Assembly (NCBI GenBank): GCA_038109305.1
Contig: JAYNIR010000002.1
Span: 186,001 to 250,000 of the forward strand
Direction of reading: 5' to 3'
Source of the DNA: UBA1479 sp038109305
GTDB lineage: Bacteria > Pseudomonadota > Alphaproteobacteria > Rhodospirillales > Casp-alpha2
Length of the DNA stretch: 64,000 nucleotides
Positions 53,430 to 62,063 of this stretch are shown here, one piece after another. Every line of letters starts with the position of its first letter. Position 1 is the first letter of the stretch. The translations under genes and the position numbers were made by a program. The notes beneath the pieces are model-generated. The model did not search any database. It had not been told where the DNA came from and saw nothing but the letters and a program-made list of their open reading frames with translations.

Positions 53430-54290
53430 ATGAAATCACTGACCCAGCAGCAGGCGGATCATTTTCGGACCGAGGGATACCTCTGTCCCGTACCGATCCT
53501 GACGCCCGCCGAGGTTGACCAGGCGCTGGCCGATCTGGCGCGCTACGAATCCTGGCTCGGCTATCCGCTGCCCGAGGTCACCGACCGCAAGTGGAAGACC
53601 ATGCCGTTCGCCCACCTGCCCTGGTGCGACAAGCTGATCCGCGACCCCAGGGTGCTCGACGTGGTCGAAGACCTGGTCGGGCCGGACATCCTGGTTTGGA
53701 CGTCGACCTTCTGGATCAAGGAACCCGGGTCGCCCCACGTCGCCGCGTGGCATCAGGACACGGCCTATTTTGGGCTGGAGCCGCCGGAACAGATTTGCGT
53801 CTGGCTGGCGCTGACCGATGCAACGGTCGAAGCCGGGTGTATGAACGTGCTGCCGTGGCGTGGCAACCGGCCGGGCGTGCTACGCCACGTACCGGGCAAG
53901 GTCTTGATTTCCATCAACCGCGGCACCCAGGAAGTCGTCGAACCGTTTGATGAGGCCAAGGCCGTACCCATGCCGCTAAAGGCCGGGGAAATTTCCATCC
54001 ACCACGGGCTGATGATGCACGCGTCCGCCCCCAACAACGCCAAACACCGCCGCGTCGGCATCGGCATGAATTACATCCCCGCGCACGTGCGGCACACGGC
54101 GCCGGTCAAAATGGGCGCCATGCTTGTGCGGGGCGAATACTCCGGCGACGCGTTCGAGTTAATGTCGCCGCCCACGGGCGAAAATACGCCGGAGGCGATC
54201 GCCTTCCACGACGACATCGTCGGCCGCTACGGCGTTAACTATTCCGAACAGATCACCCGTCACGAACGGCAGTTCGGCAAAGCATCCTGA
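53430..54290 (+). CDS. Phytanoyl-CoA dioxygenase (PhyH) family protein
   Basis: 286 residues from MKSLTQQQADHFRTEGYLC. Iron ligands are H and D in VAAWHQDTAYFGLEPPEQIC and the distal H in ISIHHGLMMHASAPNN, with an arginine (HRRVGIGMNYI) for 2-oxoglutarate. WLALTDATVEAGCMNVLP is typical of non-phytanoyl PhyH enzymes acting on small metabolites. It is probably regulated through the adjacent TTGTATACAA and followed by two exporter genes. Confidence 0.88.
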   Translation: MKSLTQQQADHFRTEGYLCPVPILTPAEVDQALADLARYESWLGYPLPEVTDRKWKTMPFAHLPWCDKLIRDPRVLDVVEDLVGPDILVWTSTFWIKEPGSPHVAAWHQDTAYFGLEPPEQICVWLALTDATVEAGCMNVLPWRGNRPGVLRHVPGKVLISINRGTQEVVEPFDEAKAVPMPLKAGEISIHHGLMMHASAPNNAKHRRVGIGMNYIPAHVRHTAPVKMGAMLVRGEYSGDAFELMSPPTGENTPEAIAFHDDIVGRYGVNYSEQITRHERQFGKAS

Positions 54291-54305
54291 GCCCAGCCCC
54301 CGACC

Positions 54306-55067
54306 ATGGATTTCCTGCCCTTCGAGCCGACGACGTGGAACATTGTGCTTGTGGTTATCGCGTTTACCGCCGCGGGGCTATCGAAAGGGGTGCTTGGCAT
54401 CGGTATTCCGCTGATATCCGTGCCGTTGTTGACCGGCATTATGCACCCGGCGCTGACGATATCCGTCCTCGCTATTCCGATCCTGTCGTCGAACGTGTGG
54501 CAGGCGCTCGAAGGCGGGCGGTCCTCCGTCGTCGCCAAGCGGTTCTGGAACATTCTGGTGGCGCTGGTGATCGGCGCCGGGTTGGGCGCGCAATTTCTGA
54601 CATCGGCGGACCCGCTGACGGCGCAGATGGTGATTGGCGTGATCGTCATCCTGTTTTCCCTGACCCAGTTCAAGACGTTGACGATCCCCGACCCGGGCCT
54701 CAAGGAAAAGTGGCTGAGCCCGGTGATCGGGTTCATCGCCGGCGTCATCGGCGGGATCGCCACGTTCTTCGGCCCGGTGCTGATCCCCTATCTGATTTCC
54801 CTCCGGCTTTCGAAGGACATGTTCGTTTCGACCATCGCGGTGCTGTATCTGATGGGGACGCTGCCGCTGTTCGCCCTGCTCGCCTGGAAAGGCGTGCTGG
54901 GGCAGAAGGAACTGATCTTGTCGGCCATCGGCACGGTGTTCGTCATGGGCGGGGTTGTAGTCGGGCGCAAACTGCGCAACGTCATTTCGCAGGAAGTCTT
55001 TCGCCGGGGGCTTTTGATCCTTCTGGTCATCATGGCCTTCAACATGATCCGCCGGGCGGTTATGTAG
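54306..55067 (+). CDS. TauE/SafE family sulfite/organic-anion exporter (TSUP) 1
   Basis: 253 residues with about eight hydrophobic segments in two repeats. TAAGLSKGVLGIGIPLISVP and IAGVIGGIATFFGPVLIPYL are the paired TSUP motifs. Members move sulfite, sulfoacetate or other small anions. It begins 15 bp after the PhyH stop, so it is in the same unit, and it ends in a TAG. Confidence 0.85.
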   Translation: MDFLPFEPTTWNIVLVVIAFTAAGLSKGVLGIGIPLISVPLLTGIMHPALTISVLAIPILSSNVWQALEGGRSSVVAKRFWNILVALVIGAGLGAQFLTSADPLTAQMVIGVIVILFSLTQFKTLTIPDPGLKEKWLSPVIGFIAGVIGGIATFFGPVLIPYLISLRLSKDMFVSTIAVLYLMGTLPLFALLAWKGVLGQKELILSAIGTVFVMGGVVVGRKLRNVISQEVFRRGLLILLVIMAFNMIRRAVM

Positions 55068-55103
55068 CGGCACGGCCGACGGCCACGGGGGATAATCGAC
55101 ACC

Positions 55104-55853
55104 ATGTTAGAACCGTTTTCCATCGCCGCAATCGCCGCCACCTTCCTGCTTGCGGGCATCGTCAAAGGCGTCATAGGGCTGGGCTTGCCGACCGTCTGCT
55201 TAGGTCTGATGACGGCGGTGTTCGACCTGCCAACGGCGATGGCGTGTTTGCTGGTGCCGTCTTTCGCGACGAACCTGTGGCAGGGCGTTGCAGGCGGCAA
55301 CGGCGTCGCCATATTAAAACGCCTGTGGCCGTTTTTGGTCATGGCGACGGTCACGGTGTGGATCGGCGCGTTGGCAATGACACGACTTGATCCGAAGATT
55401 TTATCGACGCTGCTCGGCTGCCTGATCGTGTTCCACGCGGGACTGGGGCTGACCGGTTTTCGGCTCAGCATTTCACCCGGACGCGAAGTTTGGACCGGAC
55501 CGTTGTTCGGCGCGGCCAACGGCATCCTGACCGGCATGACCGGGTCCTTCGTGGTGCCGGGGGTGATGTTCCTGCAGGCCATCGGGCTGAACAAGGACAT
55601 CCTGGTCCAGGCCATGGGCATGTTGTTTACGGTTTCGACCATCGCCTTGGCCCTCGCGCTGCATAATAACCAGTTGCTGACCAACGAACTCGGCGCCGCG
55701 TCGGCGCTGGGTCTTATCCCGGCAATCCTGGGCATGGTCCTCGGCCAGAAAGTGCGCGGGCGGCTATCGGAAGAACGCTTCCGCCAAGTGTTCTTTATCT
55801 CGTTGCTGGCGCTCGGCGGCTATATCATCGCGGGCGCGCTAAAAATCCTTTGA
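55104..55853 (+). CDS. TauE/SafE family exporter (TSUP) 2
   Basis: 249 residues from the ATG at 55104 with GGGGGAT upstream. FLLAGIVKGVIGLGLPTVCL and AANGILTGMTGSFVVPGVMF are the two family motifs. It is a diverged neighbour of the previous gene rather than a recent duplicate. Two adjacent TSUP proteins after a dioxygenase suggest export of a small anionic product. A coding-like stretch (VYHRIRLANHDNIIEFQKKA) follows it at about 55858-55918, possibly another relic. Confidence 0.85.
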   Translation: MLEPFSIAAIAATFLLAGIVKGVIGLGLPTVCLGLMTAVFDLPTAMACLLVPSFATNLWQGVAGGNGVAILKRLWPFLVMATVTVWIGALAMTRLDPKILSTLLGCLIVFHAGLGLTGFRLSISPGREVWTGPLFGAANGILTGMTGSFVVPGVMFLQAIGLNKDILVQAMGMLFTVSTIALALALHNNQLLTNELGAASALGLIPAILGMVLGQKVRGRLSEERFRQVFFISLLALGGYIIAGALKIL

Positions 55854-55938
55854 TCGTGTCTACCACCGCATCCGGCTGGCCAACCACGACAACATTATCG
55901 AATTTCAGAAAAAAGCCGACTACGGCCGAAGGCGGTCG

Positions 55939-57144
55939 TCAGATCACGCCGTCTTTCTTGAGCGCGGCGATGTCGTCCGGCGAAAGCCCAAGCTCGGCCC
56001 CCAGGATTTCATCGTTGTGCCTGCCTTTGCTGGGCCCGGCGTGGCGGATTTCCGCCGGGGTCGCCGACATTTTCGGGAACGCGCCGGTCATGCGGATCGT
56101 GCCCAGGTCCTCATCCTCGACCTCAATGATGTCTTCCCGCGCCCGGTATTGCGGGTCTTCGAAAATCTGATCGATGGTGTAAGCTGGGCCGATGGCGGCT
56201 TCGGCCTTTTCAAATTCATCGATCACGGTTTTCAGGTCGTGGTGGGCGATCCAATCGGCGACGCAGCCGTCGACTTCATCGATATGTTCGACCCGGCCGG
56301 CCGGCGTCTGAAAACGCGGGTCCTCCGCCATTTTCTTGCCGCCGCAAAGGGTCAGCACCCGCGTCACGATGGCCGGCGAATTGGTCGAAACGGCGACCCA
56401 GTGCCCGTCCTTGGTCTGGTAGGTGTTGCGGGGCGCGTTGTTTTTAGACCGGTTGCCCATGCGCTCCTGAATGAAGCCCAGCTGGTCGAATTGCAAAGGT
56501 TGCGGCCCGAGCACCTGAAACAACGGCTCGTAAATAGAAAGGTCGATGTACTGGCCCTCGCCGCTCTGCTTGGCGTCCCGGTGGTATAACGCGAACATCA
56601 CCGCGAAGGTCCCGTAGGCGGCGGCGATGCCATCCGCCAACCCGAAGTTGGGCAGCGTCGGCGGCCCGTCCGGCCAGCCTGTGATGGAAGCGAAGCCCGA
56701 AAACGCCTCGGCGACGGTGCCGAACCCGGGGCGGTTCTTATATGGCCCCGTCTGCCCGAACCCGGTGACGCGGACCATGACGAGGCGCGGATTGATCGCT
56801 TTTAGGTCTTCCCAGCCGAGCCCCCATTTTTCCATGGTGCCGGTGCGGAAATTTTCGATCAGGACATCCGTCGACTTGATCAGTTCCTTGAAAAGTTCCT
56901 GCCCCCTGCCCGACGAAAAGTTCAGCGTGATGCACCGCTTGTTGCGGTTGGCCATCTTGAACCACAGGCCGTGGCCGTCTTTTATGGCGCCGGTCACGCG
57001 CAGGACGTCGCCCCGCGGGTGTTCGACCTTGATCACATCGGCGCCGAAATCTCCCATCATCATGCCGATGGTCGGCCCGGCGATCACCGTTGCCGCGTCG
57101 ATCACGCGAAGCCCCTTTAAGGGCGGTTCCTTTTCTGCGGACAC
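55939..57144 (-). CDS. CaiB/BaiF family CoA-transferase
   Basis: 401 residues from a GTG at 57144. GLRVIDAATVIAGPTIGMMM is the N-terminal CoA-binding turn, VIKVEHPRGDVLR and NRNKRCITLNFSSGRGQELF follow, and the catalytic aspartate is in FGLADGIAAAYGTFA. It is a class III CoA-transferase moving CoA between two acids. It is 18 bp after the TauD gene, so the dioxygenase and the transferase probably belong to one pathway. Confidence 0.9.
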   Translation of the reverse strand: MSAEKEPPLKGLRVIDAATVIAGPTIGMMMGDFGADVIKVEHPRGDVLRVTGAIKDGHGLWFKMANRNKRCITLNFSSGRGQELFKELIKSTDVLIENFRTGTMEKWGLGWEDLKAINPRLVMVRVTGFGQTGPYKNRPGFGTVAEAFSGFASITGWPDGPPTLPNFGLADGIAAAYGTFAVMFALYHRDAKQSGEGQYIDLSIYEPLFQVLGPQPLQFDQLGFIQERMGNRSKNNAPRNTYQTKDGHWVAVSTNSPAIVTRVLTLCGGKKMAEDPRFQTPAGRVEHIDEVDGCVADWIAHHDLKTVIDEFEKAEAAIGPAYTIDQIFEDPQYRAREDIIEVEDEDLGTIRMTGAFPKMSATPAEIRHAGPSKGRHNDEILGAELGLSPDDIAALKKDGVI

Positions 57145-57162
57145 GTCGACGGATGGCCGGCG

Positions 57163-58074
57163 TTAAGCGGATTTGGCCTGCGCCGCCGCATAAAACAATT
57201 GCGGTTCCGGCACGGCGAAGTCAGCCGGGTTCAGGAAGATCGTCGTCCGCTTGGCAAGGCGCGGCAGGTTTTCGTCGAACGATCCCCGTTTGTGCCAGAC
57301 GCGGGCGTTGTCCCAATGCAAAACGTCGCCGTTGCGCCATGAATGCGTATAGATGAACCGATCCTGCAGCATGTGCGTTTTAAAGTCTTCGAGGAACGCC
57401 TGCGTTTCGGCCTCGTCCATGCCGTCGATGGTGACGGTCTTGTTGGGATCCATGTAGAGCGTTTCGCGGCCTGTCACGGGGTCTGTCATGATCGTGTCAT
57501 GCGGCTGTGGCGGCGTGCGGTCGTGCAGAACCTTGAGCCGGTCCTTGTCTTTCTCGAAATCTTTTTCGATGCCGTAGCCTTTTTTGTAACCATACTTGGC
57601 GACGGCTTTTTTGCCGGCGATCTTTTCACGCATGTCAGCGGGCATGCATTCCAGACCCAATTGTGTGTTGCAGTAGGACGTCAGGCCGTCGCCTTCCGGC
57701 ATGTCGCAGCCGTAAAGGATCGAGCCCGAGGCCGGACGCTCGCGGTAAATCTGATCGTGGTGCCATAGCAGCTCATAGGCGCCCAAGCCGCCCAAGGGCC
57801 GGCCGTTCGGCTTCATCAGCGCGGTGACGTAAATGATTTCCGGGTGTTTCGGCGAATACATGTCGTCGCGCACCAGATGATCCAGAACGCCGAACCGGCG
57901 GCTGTAGGCGACCTGCTCACTTTCCGTCAGGCTCTGGCGGCAGAACAGAAGGATCGGTTCCTTCTGCCACAGCTTGTAGATGGCGTCGAAGGTGGCGTCG
58001 TCGAGATTGGCCAAGTCGACGCCCTGGATCTCGAGGCCAAAGGATTTGCACAGCGGGCGGGTCTTCAGTTCCAT
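57163..58074 (-). CDS. TauD/TfdA family 2-oxoglutarate dioxygenase
   Basis: 303 residues from MELKTRPLCKSFGLEIQGVD. Iron ligands are H and D in YELLWHHDQIYRERP and the distal H in LHWDNARVWHKRGSF; the arginine near the C-terminus (LAKRTTIFL) binds 2-oxoglutarate. It resembles alpha-ketoglutarate dioxygenases acting on sulfonates, 2,4-D-like ethers or amino acids. Its promoter contains TTGTATACAT, and a LysR remnant lies just upstream, perhaps once its activator. Confidence 0.9.
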   Translation of the reverse strand: MELKTRPLCKSFGLEIQGVDLANLDDATFDAIYKLWQKEPILLFCRQSLTESEQVAYSRRFGVLDHLVRDDMYSPKHPEIIYVTALMKPNGRPLGGLGAYELLWHHDQIYRERPASGSILYGCDMPEGDGLTSYCNTQLGLECMPADMREKIAGKKAVAKYGYKKGYGIEKDFEKDKDRLKVLHDRTPPQPHDTIMTDPVTGRETLYMDPNKTVTIDGMDEAETQAFLEDFKTHMLQDRFIYTHSWRNGDVLHWDNARVWHKRGSFDENLPRLAKRTTIFLNPADFAVPEPQLFYAAAQAKSA

Positions 58075-58127
58075 CACGGAGACAATCCTTGGGTTTCCAG
58101 GGGAGCGCGATTTTTGTTGCCAAATAT

Positions 58128-58137
58128 TGTATACATT
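58128..58137. promoter_or_regulatory. GntR-type operator-like palindrome upstream of TauD
   Basis: TTGTATACAT differs from the copies at 6543 and 53412 only in the last base. It is 54 bp before the TauD start. Confidence 0.45.
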
Positions 58138-58181
58138 CGTGGTCCCCCGGCAATCGGGAAATTGCACGTTTCGTGGGATTC

Positions 58182-58811
58182 CTAGGGCCGGGCGGCGGCG
58201 AACAGCTGCTCGCGGACCCAGGCATGACCAGGGTCCTTGTCGACCCGCGGATGCTAGCATGCGCTGACCTCGACCCTGGGCAGGTCGAACAGCGAGTCGA
58301 ACCGGCGGAGCGTCGCGCCCACGCAATCCGCGATGCGCTTCGGCACCAGGGCCAGTATGTCGCTCGCCCAAACTATTCCCAGCATCAGGTGAAACCCGGG
58401 AAGCGACACCGCCACCCGGCGGGAAACGCCCAACCCCGCTAGCGTGTCGTCAACCGGAGTGGCGAATTCGCCGCCGACGGGCGAAACAACCGCATGTTCC
58501 TGCCCGCAATAGGCGGCAAGGAACAACCGCCGCCCCCGGAAGGGATGATCCCTCCGGGCGACGCAGACATAGTCCTCCCGGAACAGCCGCCGTGACGGCA
58601 ATCCCACGGCCCACGGTTCATCCGTCACCAAGGCAAGGTCGGCCGAACCCTGCGCTAGTCGCTCCGCAAGCGACTTGCCCGTTTCGGCCAGCACGGCAAC
58701 CCTGATGCCCGGCGCCGCGTTGCGCACCCGCGCGACGAACGCGGGCAGAACGGCCTGCTGCACGCAGTTGTTGCCGGTGACGGTGACGGTCAGATCGAAC
58801 CGGCCCGGCAA
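58182..58811 (-). pseudogene. LysR-type regulator effector domain lacking its DNA-binding half
   Basis: The fragment begins in a LysR effector domain (FDLTVTVTGNNCVQQAVLPA; SLAERLAQGSADLALVTDEP) with no helix-turn-helix. It runs on to ILALVPKRIADCVG and VEVSAC, then a TAG at 58254-58256. The same frame continues HPRVDKDPGHAWVREQLFAA to a second TAG at 58182. LysR proteins usually have a tryptophan before HPR, so TGG to TAG is likely. Its 5' end abuts an unrelated fragment at about 58800-58812, the scar of a deletion. Confidence 0.7.
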
Positions 58812-59499
58812 GAGCCAGGTTGCCGGACAGGCCTTCGGCGCGAATGCCCGCCGCTTCGGCACGACCGTCGGCGATGTCGATTTTCGCGTCCAGATCCAGC
58901 GCCGCTATCAGCGCCAGGACCGCGCTGATCCCGGCCGAACCCAGCGCATGCTCCGCCACGGCCTTCAACACCGGGACGGCAATCGCGCCGTCCGTGTCCG
59001 ATCCGATTTCCGCGCGGTCCAGGCGAACCATCACCGGACCCTGCGGCGTCAGCACCCGGATCGTCGCATCGCTGAGAACAAATTTATCCGCCGGCGGCGA
59101 ACCGCCCGCCGCTTCCGGTTTGCCGCCTGCGCCCAGCAGCGGCGTCAGCAGCCCGGCGTCGACAGCGCCGCCGGATATATCAACGGTCAGGCCAAGCCCC
59201 AACAGGCCGACCTCCACCACGCGGGGTTTCATGAACGCGGGCCACGACAGGTCGAGCGTCAGGCGTTTCAACCGTACCCGTTTGCCGCCCGCGCCGATTT
59301 CCAAATCGTTTGCGGCAGCGCGCGAGGGCGTCAGGTCCGAAATTGAAAGTTTCGCCTGCGTGACGCCCAGTCCGCCGAGCACCCGAAGCGCCGCCTTTTC
59401 CGCAAGCAGCAGCTGCGCCGCCCACAGCGCCCCCGCCCCGGCCAAAAGGACGACGGCAAGACCGGCCGAGATTTTCTGCCAGGCTTTCAAAGTCCGCAC
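58800..59499 (-). pseudogene. 5' remnant of a YdbH/AsmA-like envelope protein gene
   Basis: From the start at 59499, KISAGLAVVLLAGAGALWAA anchors the protein in the inner membrane. Repeating beta units follow (LSISDLTPSRAAANDLEIGA; VRLKRLTLDLSWPAFMKP; KIDIADGRAEAAGIRAEGLS), as in the large bridge-like lipid-transport proteins of the AsmA/YdbH type. Family members are several times longer. Here the match stops after about 230 residues, where LysR sequence takes over in another frame. It is a truncated gene fused to another relic. Confidence 0.6.
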
Positions 59500-59541
59500 G
59501 CGGGCGATCCTCCCATATGGAAGATCATACCCGATCGGCGG

Positions 59542-61074
59542 CTAGAGCGGGATGTTGCCGTGTTTCTTCCAGGGATTTTCCAGCTGCTTATCCTTCAGCA
59601 TGCGAAGGCTCTTACAGATGCGGAGCCGCGTGTTGTGCGGCATGATCACGTCGTCGATGAAACCCCGGTGCCCGGCGATGAACGGATTGGCGAAGCGGGT
59701 GCGGTATTCCTCCGTCCGTTTGGCGATTTTTTCGGCATCGCCCAGGTCCTGGCGAAAAATGATTTCAACCGCGCCCTTGGGGCCCATGACGGCGATTTCC
59801 GCCGTCGGCCACGCCAGGTTGACGTCGCCCCGCAGGTGTTTGGACGACATCACGTCATACGCCCCGCCGTAAGCCTTGCGGGTGATGATCGTGACCTTGG
59901 GCACAGTCGCCTCGGCATAGGCGTACAACAGTTTCGCGCCGTGCTTGATGATGCCGCCGTATTCCTGCGCCGTGCCGGGCAAGAACCCGGGCACGTCGAC
60001 GAAAGTGACGATCGGGATGTTGAACGCGTCGCAGAATCGCACAAACCGCCCCGCCTTGATCGACGATGAAATATCCAAACACCCCGCCAGCACCATGGGC
60101 TGATTGGCGACGATGCCGACGGTCGAACCTTCCATGCGGCCGAACCCAGTGATTATGTTGCCCGCGTAATTGGGCTGCAGTTCGAAAAAATCGCCCTCGT
60201 CCAGAACCTTGGTGATCAGTTCCTTCATGTCATAGGGCTTATTGGGATTTTCCGGCACCAGGGTATCGAGCGATATCTCAACCCGGTCGTGGGGATCGGG
60301 CGTCGGCCGCGTCGGCGGTTTTTCTTTGTTATTGGCGGGCAGGTAGTCGACGAATCGGCGCAGGTACAACAGCGCCTCCATGTCGTCCTTGAATGCCTTG
60401 TCGGCGACGCCGGATTTCGACGTGTGGGTTGATGCGCCGCCCAGTTCTTCCTGAGTGACTTCTTCGTGCGTCACGGTCTTCACCACGTCGGGGCCGGTGA
60501 CGAACATGTAGGATGAATCCTGGACCATGAAGATGAAGTCGGTCATCGCCGGCGAATAGACAGCACCCCCCGCGCACGGCCCCATGATGCACGAAATCTG
60601 CGGCACCACGCCGGACGCCATGACGTTCCGTTGAAACACCTCGGCATACCCGGCTAAGGAGTCGATGCCTTCCTGAATCCGCGCGCCGCCGGAATCGTTC
60701 AGCCCGATCACGGGCGCGCCCACCTTCATCGCGTGGTCCATGACCTTGCAGATTTTCTCCGCATGGGATTCAGACAGCGAACCGCCGAACACGGTGAAGT
60801 CCTGGCTGAACACGAAAACCAATCGCCCGTTTATGGTGCCATACCCGGTGACGACGCCGTCCGACGGGACTTTCTGGTCCTCCATGCCAAAATCGGTGCA
60901 CCGGTGTTCGACGAACATGTCCCATTCTTCGAACGAGCCCGGATCGAGCAGCACGTCCAGCCGTTCGCGGGCCGTCAATTTGCCTTTCGCGTGCTGGGCG
61001 TCGATCCGCTTTTGGCCGCCGCCCAGGCGGGCGCGGTCGCGTTTTTCTTCCAACTGCCGGATGATGTCGAACAT
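59542..61074 (-). CDS. pccB: Propionyl-CoA carboxylase carboxyltransferase subunit
   Basis: 510 residues from MFDIIRQLEEKRDRARLGGG. The N-terminal crotonase-like half has LNDSGGARIQEGIDSLAGYA and SCIMGPCAGGAVYSPAMTDF; the C-terminal half has FVDVPGFLPGTAQEYGGIIK and RKAYGGAYDVMSSKHLRGDV. It ends ENPWKKHGNIPL, as PccB does. It transfers the carboxyl group from biotin to propionyl-CoA, giving methylmalonyl-CoA, with PccA (48313). It ends in a TAG that is clearly a real stop. Confidence 0.94.
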   Translation of the reverse strand: MFDIIRQLEEKRDRARLGGGQKRIDAQHAKGKLTARERLDVLLDPGSFEEWDMFVEHRCTDFGMEDQKVPSDGVVTGYGTINGRLVFVFSQDFTVFGGSLSESHAEKICKVMDHAMKVGAPVIGLNDSGGARIQEGIDSLAGYAEVFQRNVMASGVVPQISCIMGPCAGGAVYSPAMTDFIFMVQDSSYMFVTGPDVVKTVTHEEVTQEELGGASTHTSKSGVADKAFKDDMEALLYLRRFVDYLPANNKEKPPTRPTPDPHDRVEISLDTLVPENPNKPYDMKELITKVLDEGDFFELQPNYAGNIITGFGRMEGSTVGIVANQPMVLAGCLDISSSIKAGRFVRFCDAFNIPIVTFVDVPGFLPGTAQEYGGIIKHGAKLLYAYAEATVPKVTIITRKAYGGAYDVMSSKHLRGDVNLAWPTAEIAVMGPKGAVEIIFRQDLGDAEKIAKRTEEYRTRFANPFIAGHRGFIDDVIMPHNTRLRICKSLRMLKDKQLENPWKKHGNIPL

Positions 61075-61168
61075 GGGTCTGCCTTCGCCTTTGCCTGCCT
61101 GTCCCCTTCGGCGGGCCAAGAATACTGCCCCTTTACATGGGATTCCAGGGCTACGCCTTTCCCCTACG

Positions 61169-61897
61169 TCACGCCGCCCCGGCCCGGGCAAGGGCCAGAA
61201 ACCGCGCGGCCTCGCGGATTTCCCGCATCAGCGCGTCCAGCCGGTCCGTGGCCTCTTTGTCCGCGCCCCATTTTTCGACCTGATAGGCGTCGTCCACCTG
61301 CGACGCGGCGACGGCGGCGTCCGCATCAAGCCGCCCGTCCAAAAGGGCAAGGCCGATGACCAGCGAGCCCGTCGCCTGGACAACGACGGCGACCACCGCC
61401 AGGCCGAAATCGTCCAGCGCCGCGACCGCCCTGCCCAGGCGGCCGACGGCGTCCGCCGGCTGCGTCGCGGGCAACACGCCCAATGTCACCGCGAGCCGGG
61501 CGCCGAACGTCTCGTCCGCCCAGTCGAGCAGCGGGTCCCAGGCGCCGCGCTGGCGGGCGGCCAGGTCCGCCGGGGCGTCGGCCCGGTGACACAGCAAGTC
61601 CGTTTCCGCGTACTTGGCGATGTTTGCGGCGATCGCCGGGCGTTCCTTGCCGATGCGGTCGATGGTGGTGAAAGCAAGCTGCGTCATCGGCATGGACGCA
61701 GGCGCAATCTGGTCGGCCTGCGCCCGCCATTCGTCGGCAACCGCGTCGGCCAGCGCCGCGCCCGGCAGCTCAAGCGTCCCGCCCATGGGTGTGCGCAAGG
61801 GCCGCCCGTCGAGCAGCACCCGGATGCGCCCGGGCGCGTCGGGCGACGGGTCCGTCGAAACGGCTTTGTAAAACCGCGTGGCCCCGGGTTTCAGCAT
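61169..61897 (-). CDS. ATP12 family F1-ATPase assembly chaperone
   Basis: 242 residues. VLLDGRPLRTPMGGTLELPG, ADEWRAQADQIAPASMPMTQ and LLCHRADAPADLAARQRGAW are the conserved ATP12 blocks. The family binds the F1 alpha subunit during ATP synthase assembly and is found in mitochondria and Alphaproteobacteria. It follows the HAD phosphatase and a tiny gene in one unit, an order common in this class. Confidence 0.9.
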   Translation of the reverse strand: MLKPGATRFYKAVSTDPSPDAPGRIRVLLDGRPLRTPMGGTLELPGAALADAVADEWRAQADQIAPASMPMTQLAFTTIDRIGKERPAIAANIAKYAETDLLCHRADAPADLAARQRGAWDPLLDWADETFGARLAVTLGVLPATQPADAVGRLGRAVAALDDFGLAVVAVVVQATGSLVIGLALLDGRLDADAAVAASQVDDAYQVEKWGADKEATDRLDALMREIREAARFLALARAGAA

Positions 61898-61910
61898 GAC
61901 GGCCGACGGC

Positions 61911-62063
61911 TTACTTGCCGAACAGGTACTTGGGGCCGCCGCCGATGCCCTTGACGGATAAGGGCTCGCCGTTGATGTCGCCGGCCATGGCGAATTTAAG
62001 CGGCGCCGAGCCGGAGCCCGCCAATACAGCCTGAACGGACAGGATTTTGATCAAACGCTTCAC
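61911..62063 (-). CDS. 50-residue hypothetical protein between HAD and ATP12 genes
   Basis: A GTG at 62063 overlaps the TGA of the HAD gene (GTGA), and the frame runs 50 codons to the TAA at 61911, 13 bp before the ATP12 start. The product begins VKRLIKILSVQAVLAGSGSA and ends GINGEPLSVKG-like NGEPLSVKGIGGGPKYLFGK. Its N-terminus is basic then hydrophobic, a possible short signal or anchor. Exact stop-start coupling supports translation. No family is recognised. Confidence 0.55.
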   Translation of the reverse strand: MKRLIKILSVQAVLAGSGSAPLKFAMAGDINGEPLSVKGIGGGPKYLFGK

